Under the pieces are notes generated by a model. That model searched no databases. It was not told the origin of the DNA and saw only the letters and a list, made by a program, of their open reading frames with translations. This document shows positions 38,068 through 47,390 of a stretch of 64,000 bases of DNA, in pieces. Numbering within the stretch: position 1 is the stretch's first letter; each line of letters opens with the position of its first letter. The stretch covers positions 1 through 64,000 of the forward strand of contig JAGVKQ010000027.1 of assembly GCA_020050435.1 (NCBI GenBank), given 5' to 3'. Both the position numbers and the translations under genes were made by a program. The DNA is from Candidatus Caenarcanales bacterium. GTDB lineage: Bacteria > Cyanobacteriota > Vampirovibrionia > 2-02-FULL-35-15.

Positions 38068-38868
38068 TCATCTGATTCCATAGACAGCAGAGCCAGAGCC
38101 ACATAAATTCACTGTTTTATAGCCCTCTTTTATAAGTTCATTCCTAATCTTTAATAGCTCTGGATAATAGGAAAAAACTACCATTTCAAAGTCATTAAAT
38201 GTATTTTTAAACAATAATTCTTTATCTCCAGTTTTTAAAGCTTGAATTATTGATTCTATTTCTTTTTTGTGATCAGCTATAAATTCTCTAGAGTCTATTT
38301 GTTCATAAGCCCATTTTGTGGAAATAGAAATACCTTCAGGTTTTATTATTTTAACTTCTAAGTCTAAATTATTTTCTATAGTTTCAAGAATCTCGCCTCT
38401 TCCTTTTCCTAAACAAGTCCCACCATAAATAAAAAAAGGAACATCTGATCCGAGTTCACTAGCTAATAAAAGCAACTCAGTTTTGTTTAGTGGATTCCTA
38501 AGTAGAGTGTTTAAGCCTTTTAATACTGTGGCTGCATTTGAGCTTCCCCCACCAAGACCGGCTTCTGCAGGAATGTTTTTATTTATTTTAATATTGCATA
38601 TTCCTGTGGTTCTAGTTTTATTAAAAAACAAATTAGTAGCTTTAGTCGTTAGATTTTTTTCTGAAGGAATTAAATCGTTTAAGTTATCTTCTGTAAAAGA
38701 TGAGGTTACACTAGTATTTTTATCTTCTTGAAAGCTAATTTCTATCTCGTCATAGAGATTTTTATTCTCAAGAAAAACTGTTTCTATATCATGAAATCCA
38801 TCTTCTCTTTGTTCTTTTATCCAAAGACCTAGATTTACTTTACTGAAGGATTTTAAAGTCAGCATCAA
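38068..38868 (-). CDS. ispE: 4-diphosphocytidyl-2-C-methyl-D-erythritol kinase IspE
   Basis: SFSKVNLGLWIKEQREDGFHDIETVF; NIPAEAGLGGGSSNAATVLKGLN; NLCGSGSAVYGI. Confidence 0.93.
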   Translation of the reverse strand: MMLTLKSFSKVNLGLWIKEQREDGFHDIETVFLENKNLYDEIEISFQEDKNTSVTSSFTEDNLNDLIPSEKNLTTKATNLFFNKTRTTGICNIKINKNIPAEAGLGGGSSNAATVLKGLNTLLRNPLNKTELLLLASELGSDVPFFIYGGTCLGKGRGEILETIENNLDLEVKIIKPEGISISTKWAYEQIDSREFIADHKKEIESIIQALKTGDKELLFKNTFNDFEMVVFSYYPELLKIRNELIKEGYKTVNLCGSGSAVYGIR

Positions 38869-39752
38869 ATTTTCAAGTATTTTCTAGTAGACATATAGCA
38901 TCCTGTGCCTGTAACTACCATTCCTACTACAAGGAGTATGTAATAAATCTGACAAATGTTACTTGCCTGAAATTGTGGTAGCCCTGTAGGAAGTATGCTG
39001 CCTATTAGGTTTTGTGCTGTTTCCCATAGGAATGTTTGAAGTATATATAAAGGAATGATTGCAATGGTAGCGGCAACTACAGCATAAAATACTCCTTGTA
39101 AAACAAGAGGTCCTTTTATATACCAATCATCAACACCCATTAGTCTTAAAACTTCAATTTCATTTTGCCTGGAATGAATTACAAGCTGAATTGTATTTGC
39201 TGTAATTACTATCGTTACCAGACCTAAAAGTACTGAGAGAACAGAACCTGATATCAGTAAAAAGTTCTTAAATTTATTTATAAAGCCTAAAACACCAGGT
39301 GCATAATTTAAATCAATAACACCAGGTAGACTTTTAACTTTTTCAATTGTTGATCCTAGAACGTCAGCTTTTGTAACTCTTACATGAAGCGTACTAGGTA
39401 ATGGATTTGGGAAATCATCACCAATAGTAAAGTTCTTTTTAAACTCAAACCATGCAATATCCCTATCTATAACTTCTACTCTTTTTATGTAGGGTAATTT
39501 ACCTAGATTTAAAGCAAAATCTCTAACATCTACATCGTTAGATAAGTAAACAGAGAACTCCATTTGATCACTAAGTTTTTGACCTATAACTTTTAGACCA
39601 AATGAAACTTGAAGTACAAAACCAAAAATTGCAAGAACTGATGTAAGAATACTAATAACTATCCAGTTAGACCAACCCCCACGCCAAATATCTTGGGTAG
39701 CTTCGTAAAGCATCCTGTAACCTAATCTAAAATTTTGACCGCTTATGTTCAT
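38865..39752 (-). CDS. ftsX: Cell division protein FtsX
   Basis: Multi-TM ABC permease with MEFSVYLSNDV...VEVIDRDIAWFEFKKNF, HSRQNEIEVLRLMGVDDWYIKGPLVLQGV; downstream of ftsE. Confidence 0.93.
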   Translation of the reverse strand: MNISGQNFRLGYRMLYEATQDIWRGGWSNWIVISILTSVLAIFGFVLQVSFGLKVIGQKLSDQMEFSVYLSNDVDVRDFALNLGKLPYIKRVEVIDRDIAWFEFKKNFTIGDDFPNPLPSTLHVRVTKADVLGSTIEKVKSLPGVIDLNYAPGVLGFINKFKNFLLISGSVLSVLLGLVTIVITANTIQLVIHSRQNEIEVLRLMGVDDWYIKGPLVLQGVFYAVVAATIAIIPLYILQTFLWETAQNLIGSILPTGLPQFQASNICQIYYILLVVGMVVTGTGCYMSTRKYLKI

Positions 39753-39759
39753 TTTCTTT

Positions 39760-40440
39760 TTAAACTGCGTGGTAACTACCAGATTTTATATCACTAGTAA
39801 TCTTTCCATTTGACATGGTGATTACTCTTTTCTTCATTTGATCGACCATTTGTTGATTGTGAGTAGCAATTAAAACTGTTGTTCCTTTTTGATTTATCTT
39901 TTCTAATAACTGAAATATTTCCATTGATGTATTCGGATCTAAATTTCCAGTAGGCTCATCTGCAATGATTAATGATGGTCCTTGAACAATAGCTCTTGCT
40001 GTACCTACTCTTTGTTGTTCTCCACCAGATAGGTTTTTTGGAAAATCATTTGCTTTATTCGATAAACTTACTACTTTTAGAGCACCATGTACTCTTCTTT
40101 TAATTTCAGCATTATCCATCCCAATTGCAAAAAGAGGATAAGCTATATTTTCAAATGAGGTTTTATTTGGTAATAGTTTAAAGTCTTGAAAAATGATACC
40201 CATTCTTCTTCTTAAAATAGGTGTTTGACCATTTGGAAGTCTTGATACATCTACATTTGACACAAAAACCTGTCCTGACGTAGGTTTCTCTTCTCTGTAG
40301 AGTAATCTTAAAATTGTGGATTTACCTGCTCCACTAGGACCTACAAGAAAAACCATTTCACCACTAGCAATCGAAAAGCTAATATTGTCTAGTGCTCTTA
40401 GCTCGCCGTATATCTTGGTAACATTAATAAACTGGATCAT
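39760..40440 (-). CDS. ftsE: Cell division ATP-binding protein FtsE
   Basis: GPSGAGKSTILRLLYREEKPTSGQV, MGIIFQDFKLLPNKTSFENIAYPL, LSGGEQQRVGTARAIVQGPSLIIADEPTGNLDP. Confidence 0.95.
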   Translation of the reverse strand: MIQFINVTKIYGELRALDNISFSIASGEMVFLVGPSGAGKSTILRLLYREEKPTSGQVFVSNVDVSRLPNGQTPILRRRMGIIFQDFKLLPNKTSFENIAYPLFAIGMDNAEIKRRVHGALKVVSLSNKANDFPKNLSGGEQQRVGTARAIVQGPSLIIADEPTGNLDPNTSMEIFQLLEKINQKGTTVLIATHNQQMVDQMKKRVITMSNGKITSDIKSGSYHAV

Positions 40441-40615
40441 TTTTATATCTTTGGGTATTTCTTAGGTATTTCTTGAAATAGCCTCTACTCTTTTTAATGT
40501 TAACACGGAAATCATGCTGATTTCTTAGTTTACGCCCGAGAGTAAAAAAAGTAAAATTCATAAGAACTAAAACAAGACATACATGTCTTATATTATTGAG
40601 AGAAAAATAAAATAA

Positions 40616-41899
40616 ATGGAAGCAGACAAAAAAGAACAAATATTTTTTTACATAAAACTTCTTTTATGTACTTCCCTTATTGGTGTATGGATTGGTTGTT
40701 TAACAATGTTTCCTGAGTCGAAGAATTATAAAGTAAAAAAAATAGTAAAGAAAATTCAAGAAATTGAGACTCCTAAAAAAGAGGTAGGGGCAGGTTTAAA
40801 ACCTGCCGGTACAGAGATCCAATATGGAGATATTAAATTAGATTCAAGTAAAATTGTTTTAAGTACAAAAAAAACTGAAAAAAAAGAAGAACCTAAGCTA
40901 GTTGTTAAAAAGCAAGAAAATCTAATCGTCAAAAAAAATATAGAGGTGGGGGTAAAGCCTACTATTGCAAAGCCTCTACAAGTTGCTAAAATTGCTGAGA
41001 CTAAAGTTCAAATTAAAAAACAGCCAGTACAGACCAAAATAGCAAATTCTCCAAAGACTAATATTAAACAAGCAAAACCAATTAAGCTCCCATCTCAGGC
41101 ATTACCAGTGAAAAGTGAGACAAGTAAAGAAATACATTTGGCTAATAAACAAGAAGTGAAAAATGCACTTAAAAACGGCTGGCAGGGAGAAAAAATAGTT
41201 AAGGATATAAAAGAAAAACTAAGTAAGCCAGATCAAAAGGTTGCCGTAACTCAGAAACAAGAAACTCAAAAGCAGGAAACGCAAAAGCCGGAAGTTCAAA
41301 AACAAGAAAATAAAAATGAAGTTGTTAAAGATGTTAAGAATGCTGAAGTGAAGCCCCCAGAAAAAATTGCTGAAGAACCAAGTGTTAAAAATGACATTGC
41401 AGAACTTAATTTTGTAAATTTAGATTTCCCCTCAGTTGCTGGAGCTACAAGAAAAGCTCTTGAGTCAAATAAAGAGCCTGTTAAGAATAAAGAAGTTGAA
41501 AACTCTGATTCTCCCTCTCAACTTCGACATAAAGTCCCTGTAGAAAAAAATGTGCCAGCCTCAATGCAGTCAAAGCCAACAAACCTTGCTAAACAAGAGG
41601 AGTGGGTGCCACGATATTTAGTTGCTGAAAAGAAACATCTAGAACAAAAGTTAGATAATCTTACTGACGATTTAGAAAAAATATCAAATCAAATAGAAGT
41701 TACCGGTTTTGTAGATAATCAAAATGGTCAAAAATCAGTAATTATAAGAAATACCACTAGTAACAAAGTTGAAATTTTAAATAAAGGTGAAAAATATCAA
41801 GGAGTACTTAGAGTCTTAGATGTAAATAATGATGAAGTTGTATTAGGAAATGAAGAGTTGAAAAAAACTTATGTTAAAAGAATAGCTCCTGTAGAGTAG
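40616..41899 (+). CDS. Membrane-anchored Lys/Gln-rich protein with C-terminal PilP/GspC-like beta domain
   Basis: One N-terminal TM (IKLLLCTSLIGVWIGCLTMF), long charged linker, C-terminal VTGFVDNQNGQKSVIIRNTTSNKVEILNKGEKYQGVLRVLDVNNDEVVLGNEE. Confidence 0.65.
   Translation: MEADKKEQIFFYIKLLLCTSLIGVWIGCLTMFPESKNYKVKKIVKKIQEIETPKKEVGAGLKPAGTEIQYGDIKLDSSKIVLSTKKTEKKEEPKLVVKKQENLIVKKNIEVGVKPTIAKPLQVAKIAETKVQIKKQPVQTKIANSPKTNIKQAKPIKLPSQALPVKSETSKEIHLANKQEVKNALKNGWQGEKIVKDIKEKLSKPDQKVAVTQKQETQKQETQKPEVQKQENKNEVVKDVKNAEVKPPEKIAEEPSVKNDIAELNFVNLDFPSVAGATRKALESNKEPVKNKEVENSDSPSQLRHKVPVEKNVPASMQSKPTNLAKQEEWVPRYLVAEKKHLEQKLDNLTDDLEKISNQIEVTGFVDNQNGQKSVIIRNTTSNKVEILNKGEKYQGVLRVLDVNNDEVVLGNEELKKTYVKRIAPVE
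40784..40812. repeat. Palindromic repeat gtaggggcaggtttaaaacctgccggtac inside CDS
   Basis: 9-bp perfect core arms; translated in-frame as VGAGLKPAGT. Confidence 0.8.
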
Positions 41900-42246
41900 G
41901 TTCTAAAAGAGTAATTAAGGACTTTTTTTTTATCCAGAAGGTCATTGTAGTTTTTACGGCACTCTTTACATTTCAGTAAATGGTCAGTAATAGCTTTATG
42001 TTTTAAAGATTGAACTTGATTATTTAGATATTCTTCTAAACCCATCCAGTATCTTTCTTCTTCAGTCAAGATGGATTCTTTTTCATCAGAAATCCTGTCA
42101 CTTAGAATCTCTTTGTGAAAAAGTGAATCTAGCTTTTTTGAGAGTTCATCCCAGAACTCATTATTGCTAATTTCATTTTTTGGTTTATAAAATTTCTTCA
42201 GTAAGTCACTAACATCTTCATACTTATCATTTTCATCGTTAGCCAT
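41869..42246 (-). CDS. Zinc-finger anti-sigma factor (ZAS-like)
   Basis: ITDHLLKCKECRKNYNDLL gives Hx3CxxC; overlaps the ECF sigma gene. Confidence 0.82.
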   Translation of the reverse strand: MANDENDKYEDVSDLLKKFYKPKNEISNNEFWDELSKKLDSLFHKEILSDRISDEKESILTEEERYWMGLEEYLNNQVQSLKHKAITDHLLKCKECRKNYNDLLDKKKVLNYSFRTYSTGAILLT

Positions 42247-42871
42247 TTAGGTTTACTGTTCTCTTCTCTTGTCTTTTATCAATATATGGACTTAGTATTT
42301 CTTGCAATCTGCCTCTTGCTCTTGCAATTCTGCTTTTAACAGTACCAAGTTCACAACCAATTGATTCAGCTATTTCCTCATAGCTTAAGCCCTGTAATTC
42401 ACGCAGGACGATGGCTGTTCTGAACTGTTCCGGTAATTGAGACATAGCTTTTTTGATTACATTGTCCAATTCTGATGCCAATGATATTTCATCAGGCTTC
42501 ATCGAAGGATCAGGGATTTCCCTAACTAAATCGGATTCACCATGATCACTTTCAATTGGGGCATCAATAGAAATGGTGGGTAATCTTCTAGGTCTTCTTC
42601 TCAACTCATCATAAAAAAGATTAACAACGATTTGATTTAACCAGGATCTAAAAGTCTTTGGATTTCTGAGTGAATGAATTCCTCTGTATACTCTGATAAA
42701 TACTTCTTGAGATAAGTCAGAGGTGTCACTCCAGTCCGGTGCGAGTTGATAAAGTAATGAGCTTACTGACCTTTGATGTTTTTTTACTAAACATTCCATT
42801 GCTTCTTTGCTACCTGCTTGGCAGGCTATTACTAGCTCTGAGTCGTCATATTGTGTTATTGTTTTGCTCAT
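42239..42871 (-). CDS. ECF RNA polymerase sigma factor
   Basis: DLSQEVFIRVYRGIHSLRNPKTFRSWLNQIVVNLFYDELRRRPR...LPEQFRTAIVLRELQGLSYEEIAESIGCELGTVKSRIARARGRLQ. Confidence 0.95.
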   Translation of the reverse strand: MSKTITQYDDSELVIACQAGSKEAMECLVKKHQRSVSSLLYQLAPDWSDTSDLSQEVFIRVYRGIHSLRNPKTFRSWLNQIVVNLFYDELRRRPRRLPTISIDAPIESDHGESDLVREIPDPSMKPDEISLASELDNVIKKAMSQLPEQFRTAIVLRELQGLSYEEIAESIGCELGTVKSRIARARGRLQEILSPYIDKRQEKRTVNLNG

Positions 42872-43244
42872 TTAATTTCCTCAAAAATTGTTCTTTTATC
42901 AACCAGCGAAAATCGATAGAAATTATCTTAACATCGAATTAACTATTTTTTAATATTGTAACCGTCTTGATTTACAAAGCGTTAGAATCGGCCTGAAAAG
43001 TTCCCGTTAGGCCGACAAAAGGCCGGAAATCAAAACAATTTATATAATTTTTTAATCAAGTAGTCTGACGTTGGTATATTTAAGGAATGCTTAAGAAGGT
43101 GTATAAAACTAATATAAAAGAATTATCTTTTATATAGAATGTTCAACAATTATCTTGAAGTAAGCACTTTTATGTTAGGGAAAGCCCATTTTGTGGAAAT
43201 ACTTAAGTATGGAATTGATGCTTTTCAATCAGAAAGGTTGAATT

Positions 43245-43562
43245 ATGAAACTGGATGTACATGATGAAAATGACAGGCTCTTTATTAAGATAGGGGGTCA
43301 GCTCTTATATAGTGAAGCCGATCACTTTAAGGAAGAAATACTTCCTAAGATAGGTCAGCACAGTCTTGTTACTGTAGATTGCCAGGACTTAGAGTTTATT
43401 GATAGTGCAGGCACTGGCGCAATTGTTAGGCTATGGAAAGAATGCCGAATGGTTGGCGCTGAACTTGAGCTAATAAAAGTAGTTCCAGAAGTACAGAAAC
43501 TTTTACACCTAACAAGATTACATCAACTAGCAAAGGTTAGAGGGCTGGACGACGCAGCATGA
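43245..43562 (+). CDS. STAS-domain anti-sigma factor antagonist
   Basis: LVTVDCQDLEFIDSAGTGAIVRLWKECRMVGAELELI: SpoIIAA/RsbV type with phospho-acceptor Ser. Confidence 0.92.
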   Translation: MKLDVHDENDRLFIKIGGQLLYSEADHFKEEILPKIGQHSLVTVDCQDLEFIDSAGTGAIVRLWKECRMVGAELELIKVVPEVQKLLHLTRLHQLAKVRGLDDAA

Positions 43563-45985
43563 CACTAAATGAAAGTAAAACTTTTTCTCTTGACTTTGCA
43601 AAGCTAAGAGATGTTGACTCTTGCATTTCAGAGTTAAAAAAACTTCACACTCAGCTTGAAGAAGAGAGATCTGTTGCTCAAAAAAAAGAAAGAATGATGA
43701 CAAATAGCTTGCAAGAAAGTAAGCAAATGTCTAACCATCTTCAGCAGATTACTCATGCTCTAACAAGAGAAAGAAAACAAGCATCAGAAAAAACTGAAAG
43801 AGAAAGACTTCTTTGGAGATTGATTGAAAGAATAAATTCAACTTTTGACCTTGATCATATACTACAGGCTACAGTAGATGAACTTGGACATTATTTTAAA
43901 GTAAATCGTTGTGGAATTATAATTCCTAATTATAAAAAGAATAAAGATTTAGTCAGAGAATTTGCTATGGGTGAATGGAGCAGGACCCAGGATGTTTACT
44001 CTCAAGTTACCCTTTCTGTTCTTTATAGGACAGTTATTAAAACAATGCAGCCTTTGATAATAAATGATACGTTAACTCATGAACTAACTTCAGGACATTT
44101 AAGTGAAGACTTAAGGTCTCTTCTAATGGTCCCTCTTGTTAGGGGAAATAATGAGCTTGTAGGTGTTGTTTATCTCCATCAATGTAGAACGCAAAGAACA
44201 TGGGGTGAACATGAAACCTCAATGCTTCAGTCTGCTGCTGGTGCAATTGCAACTGCCGTAGAAAAATCAAAACTTTTTAACAGAGCAAGATCATGGGCTT
44301 CAAGAGAAAAGCTTTTAAATAGACTTACTTCAAGAATCAGAGGTACTTTAAATATCAATGTAATCCTTGAAAGAACTGTTGTTGAGCTTGGTCAGGCTTT
44401 AATGGCAAGTAGATGTTTTATTAGTATTATTGATCCAAAGACATCTAGGGAAAAAATTTCACATGAATATACTGCAAAAAATGCAACTCCTTTAGGAGTA
44501 AAAAAAGAGTTTCCTCTTATAATCAACAAACTTATAGAAAAGAATGTAGATTGTGTTGCAATTACTGATATATATAAAGAACCAAGATTAGCTAAGTTAA
44601 ACAATAAAGAAATCGAACAAATTTATCAAACAAATGCCAGATCGTTTCTTGCTGTTCCAATATCATTTCAGACAAAACTTTTTGGATGGCTTTGTTTCCA
44701 TCAATGTAACGTGCCTAGAAATTGGTCAGAAGAAGAGATTGCTTTTATACAATCTGCAGCAAGTCAGGTTGGTGTAGCCATTAACCAAGCAGAGATGGTT
44801 GAAGAACTTACTGAATATCAGACGAAGTTATCAAGAGAATTAAAACAAGCTGCTAATCTTCAATCAGTTTTATTAAGTGCAGGATCTGATACGAAAAAAA
44901 ATCTTCCCATTGCTGTTTCATATCACCCTCACCATAATGTCTCAGGAGATTTTTATTGGATTTGTGAGCTTGCTCCACATGTTGTGGGTATTTTAATCGG
45001 TGATGTTTCAGGAAAAGGTCCTGCTGCAGCACTTCTAACTGGATATATTATTGGTGAAATAAAAGGGCTTTTAGAAAATCAGGATACAGCATGGCATCCA
45101 GAAAAATTTCTTACTGCTTTAGGTGATTCAATATATGAACAGAATCAATATTCTGATTTTTATGCTACAGCTTGGTATGGAATATTTAATATTTTAGAAA
45201 ACAAAATTATTTGTAGTAATGCAGGTCATCCCTCTCCTTATTTAATGGATGGGCAAAGTATTTCAAAACTTTTAGATGATCCTGGTGCTCCGCTTGGCTT
45301 ACTCTCTACAAAAGATGTTGGCGCTTATGTTGACAAGGAATTTAAACTGAAAACTGGTGACAGGGTTATGATTTTTACTGATGGATTGACTGAACAAAGA
45401 CAGCTAGAAGGAAATTTCTTGCCAGAGTCTTGGTTAAGTGATGCTTTGAAAAATCACGATAAATATGAATTGAAAGATTTACCTGAAGAGATTATTAGGA
45501 AGTTGAATATTGCAAGTAAAGCTGCTCCGCAGGATGATGACAGGCTTGTTGTCGCCATAGAAATGCCAGAGAAGAATATAATAGAATTTTATGATGATAA
45601 GCAGGATTATTTAAATGAGAGAGTCCAGCAAATAATTGATGATGCTGTGAGTAAAGGACTTCCTTCTGCTTTTATTTCAAATGTAAAATTAGGACTAATT
45701 GAAGCTTTATATAATTCTTTTAGACATGGACTTACAAAAGAAAATAGAGAAAAGAAGCAACCCGTTTCTATTGTTTGGTGGGTGAAAGACTCTACTTTTT
45801 CATGTGCTATTAAAGATCCTGGACCAGGTTTTGATTGGCAAGATGCACTTAGAAAAAAGAGTAAAATGACTGATGTCGATATACTCTCTGAAGGTGGACG
45901 AGGCGTTCCTCTTCTTATGGAAATATTTAATAAAGTTAACTGGAATCCAGAAGGTAATGAAGTTGGTTTAGTGCTTAAGTGGTAA
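43559..45985 (+). CDS. GAF-GAF-PP2C (SpoIIE) phosphatase fused to HATPase_c (RsbW-like) domain
   Basis: Two GAF-like blocks; VSGDFYWICELAPHVVGILIGDVSGKGPAAAL; GDRVMIFTDGLTEQR; C-terminal GLIEALYNSFRHG, KDPGPGFDW, EGGRGVPLLMEIFNKV. ATGA overlap with STAS gene. Confidence 0.92.
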   Translation: MTLNESKTFSLDFAKLRDVDSCISELKKLHTQLEEERSVAQKKERMMTNSLQESKQMSNHLQQITHALTRERKQASEKTERERLLWRLIERINSTFDLDHILQATVDELGHYFKVNRCGIIIPNYKKNKDLVREFAMGEWSRTQDVYSQVTLSVLYRTVIKTMQPLIINDTLTHELTSGHLSEDLRSLLMVPLVRGNNELVGVVYLHQCRTQRTWGEHETSMLQSAAGAIATAVEKSKLFNRARSWASREKLLNRLTSRIRGTLNINVILERTVVELGQALMASRCFISIIDPKTSREKISHEYTAKNATPLGVKKEFPLIINKLIEKNVDCVAITDIYKEPRLAKLNNKEIEQIYQTNARSFLAVPISFQTKLFGWLCFHQCNVPRNWSEEEIAFIQSAASQVGVAINQAEMVEELTEYQTKLSRELKQAANLQSVLLSAGSDTKKNLPIAVSYHPHHNVSGDFYWICELAPHVVGILIGDVSGKGPAAALLTGYIIGEIKGLLENQDTAWHPEKFLTALGDSIYEQNQYSDFYATAWYGIFNILENKIICSNAGHPSPYLMDGQSISKLLDDPGAPLGLLSTKDVGAYVDKEFKLKTGDRVMIFTDGLTEQRQLEGNFLPESWLSDALKNHDKYELKDLPEEIIRKLNIASKAAPQDDDRLVVAIEMPEKNIIEFYDDKQDYLNERVQQIIDDAVSKGLPSAFISNVKLGLIEALYNSFRHGLTKENREKKQPVSIVWWVKDSTFSCAIKDPGPGFDWQDALRKKSKMTDVDILSEGGRGVPLLMEIFNKVNWNPEGNEVGLVLKW

Positions 45986-46004
45986 ATCGTGTTAAATTTA
46001 TAAT

Positions 46005-47390
46005 GTGAATTTAACTGATCTACAAAACAAGCGTGTCTTAGTACTTGGTGCGGGAAAATCAGGTGTTGCTTCCTGTCGATTCCTTGTAGGTAAAGCTAAG
46101 GAAGTCTTTCTAAGTGAATCAAAAATTGTCTCTGAAATCTTAAAAGAAGAGATTGGAAGGCTTCAAGAAAAAGGATTGAAATTTGAAGAGGGGAATAACT
46201 CTGAAGAGTTTTTAGATAGTGCAGACCTTGTAATTATTAGTCCAGGAATAAGCCCTAGTTCAGAAATAGTAAAAAAACTGTCTGCTAAGAATATTCCTAT
46301 AATCTCTGAGGTAGAGCTTGCTAGTTATTTTATAAAAACCCCTATTATTGCAGTGACTGGTACTAATGGAAAAACCACTACTACTACTTTAATTGCTCAT
46401 TTGATTAATTCTACTGATACTAAAAAAGCAATTGCATGTGGGAATATTGGTTTGCCAATGATAGAGGTTTTGAATAGAAATCTTAATGTAGATTACTGTG
46501 TTCTTGAAATAAGTTCTTATCAAATGTTTTATAGTCCTACTTTGTCTCCTTATATTGCTGTCTTCCTAAATCTTACTCCTGATCATTTGGAGTGGCATGA
46601 AGGCTTAGAGAATTATATGGCTGCCAAGAAAAAACTTTTCCATCAACAGAAATTTAATTCTTATTCGATTTTAAATTATCTTGATCCTGTCGTGAAAGAT
46701 ATAAAAACTGCAGGGAAATTAATATATTTTTCCAGCTTTTTAAAATCAAGGTCAGACCTTGAAGGATTTGAAAATTTTTCTTTCTTTGATGGCGAATCAT
46801 TGAATATTAAATATGAAAATAAAATTTCAAGAATTATCGATAAAAGTGATCTTAAGATTCTAGGATTACATAATATTGAAAATGCTTTAGCAAGTATTTC
46901 TGTCTTGAAAATTCTAGGAATCAAAGATATATTGCTGAGTTCGGGATTGAAAAGCTTTATGGGTGTTGAACATAGGATTGAATTTGTTGATGAAATTAAA
47001 GGAATAAAATTCTATAATGACTCAAAAGCTACAAATCCTGAAGCTACTATAAAAGCTGTGGAAGCGTTTGATTCAGATAGGAAAATTACACTTATTTTAG
47101 GTGGGAGAGATAAAAATACTGACATTTCTGAGATGGTAGATCTGATAAAGAAAAAAGTTGGTGAAGTTATTCTTTTGGGTGAGGCAAAAGACAGATTTAG
47201 GTCTGAACTTGAAAAAAAATCATACAATAAAATAAAAGAAGTAAAAGATTTAGATGAAGCTATAATTAAATCATTACAATCTGGCGCAGAAATTGTTTTA
47301 TTTTCCCCAGCTTGTGCAAGTTTTGATATGTTTAAAAATTATGAGGAAAGAGGAAGAACTTTTAAAACAATTATCAAAGGGCTTAAATAG
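46005..47390 (+). CDS. murD: UDP-N-acetylmuramoylalanine-D-glutamate ligase MurD
   Basis: VLVLGAGKSGVASCRFL; VTGTNGKTTTTTLIAHLI; LNLTPDHLEWHEGLENYMAAKKKLF; LILGGRDKNTDISEM. The apparent start is GTG near 46005. Confidence 0.94.
   Translation: MNLTDLQNKRVLVLGAGKSGVASCRFLVGKAKEVFLSESKIVSEILKEEIGRLQEKGLKFEEGNNSEEFLDSADLVIISPGISPSSEIVKKLSAKNIPIISEVELASYFIKTPIIAVTGTNGKTTTTTLIAHLINSTDTKKAIACGNIGLPMIEVLNRNLNVDYCVLEISSYQMFYSPTLSPYIAVFLNLTPDHLEWHEGLENYMAAKKKLFHQQKFNSYSILNYLDPVVKDIKTAGKLIYFSSFLKSRSDLEGFENFSFFDGESLNIKYENKISRIIDKSDLKILGLHNIENALASISVLKILGIKDILLSSGLKSFMGVEHRIEFVDEIKGIKFYNDSKATNPEATIKAVEAFDSDRKITLILGGRDKNTDISEMVDLIKKKVGEVILLGEAKDRFRSELEKKSYNKIKEVKDLDEAIIKSLQSGAEIVLFSPACASFDMFKNYEERGRTFKTIIKGLK

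Noticed and set aside
42988-43015. tcggcct...aggccga hairpin upstream of the STAS gene as an RNA element
   Set aside because: 7-bp stem with 14-nt loop, no recognisable motif; too weak to call.
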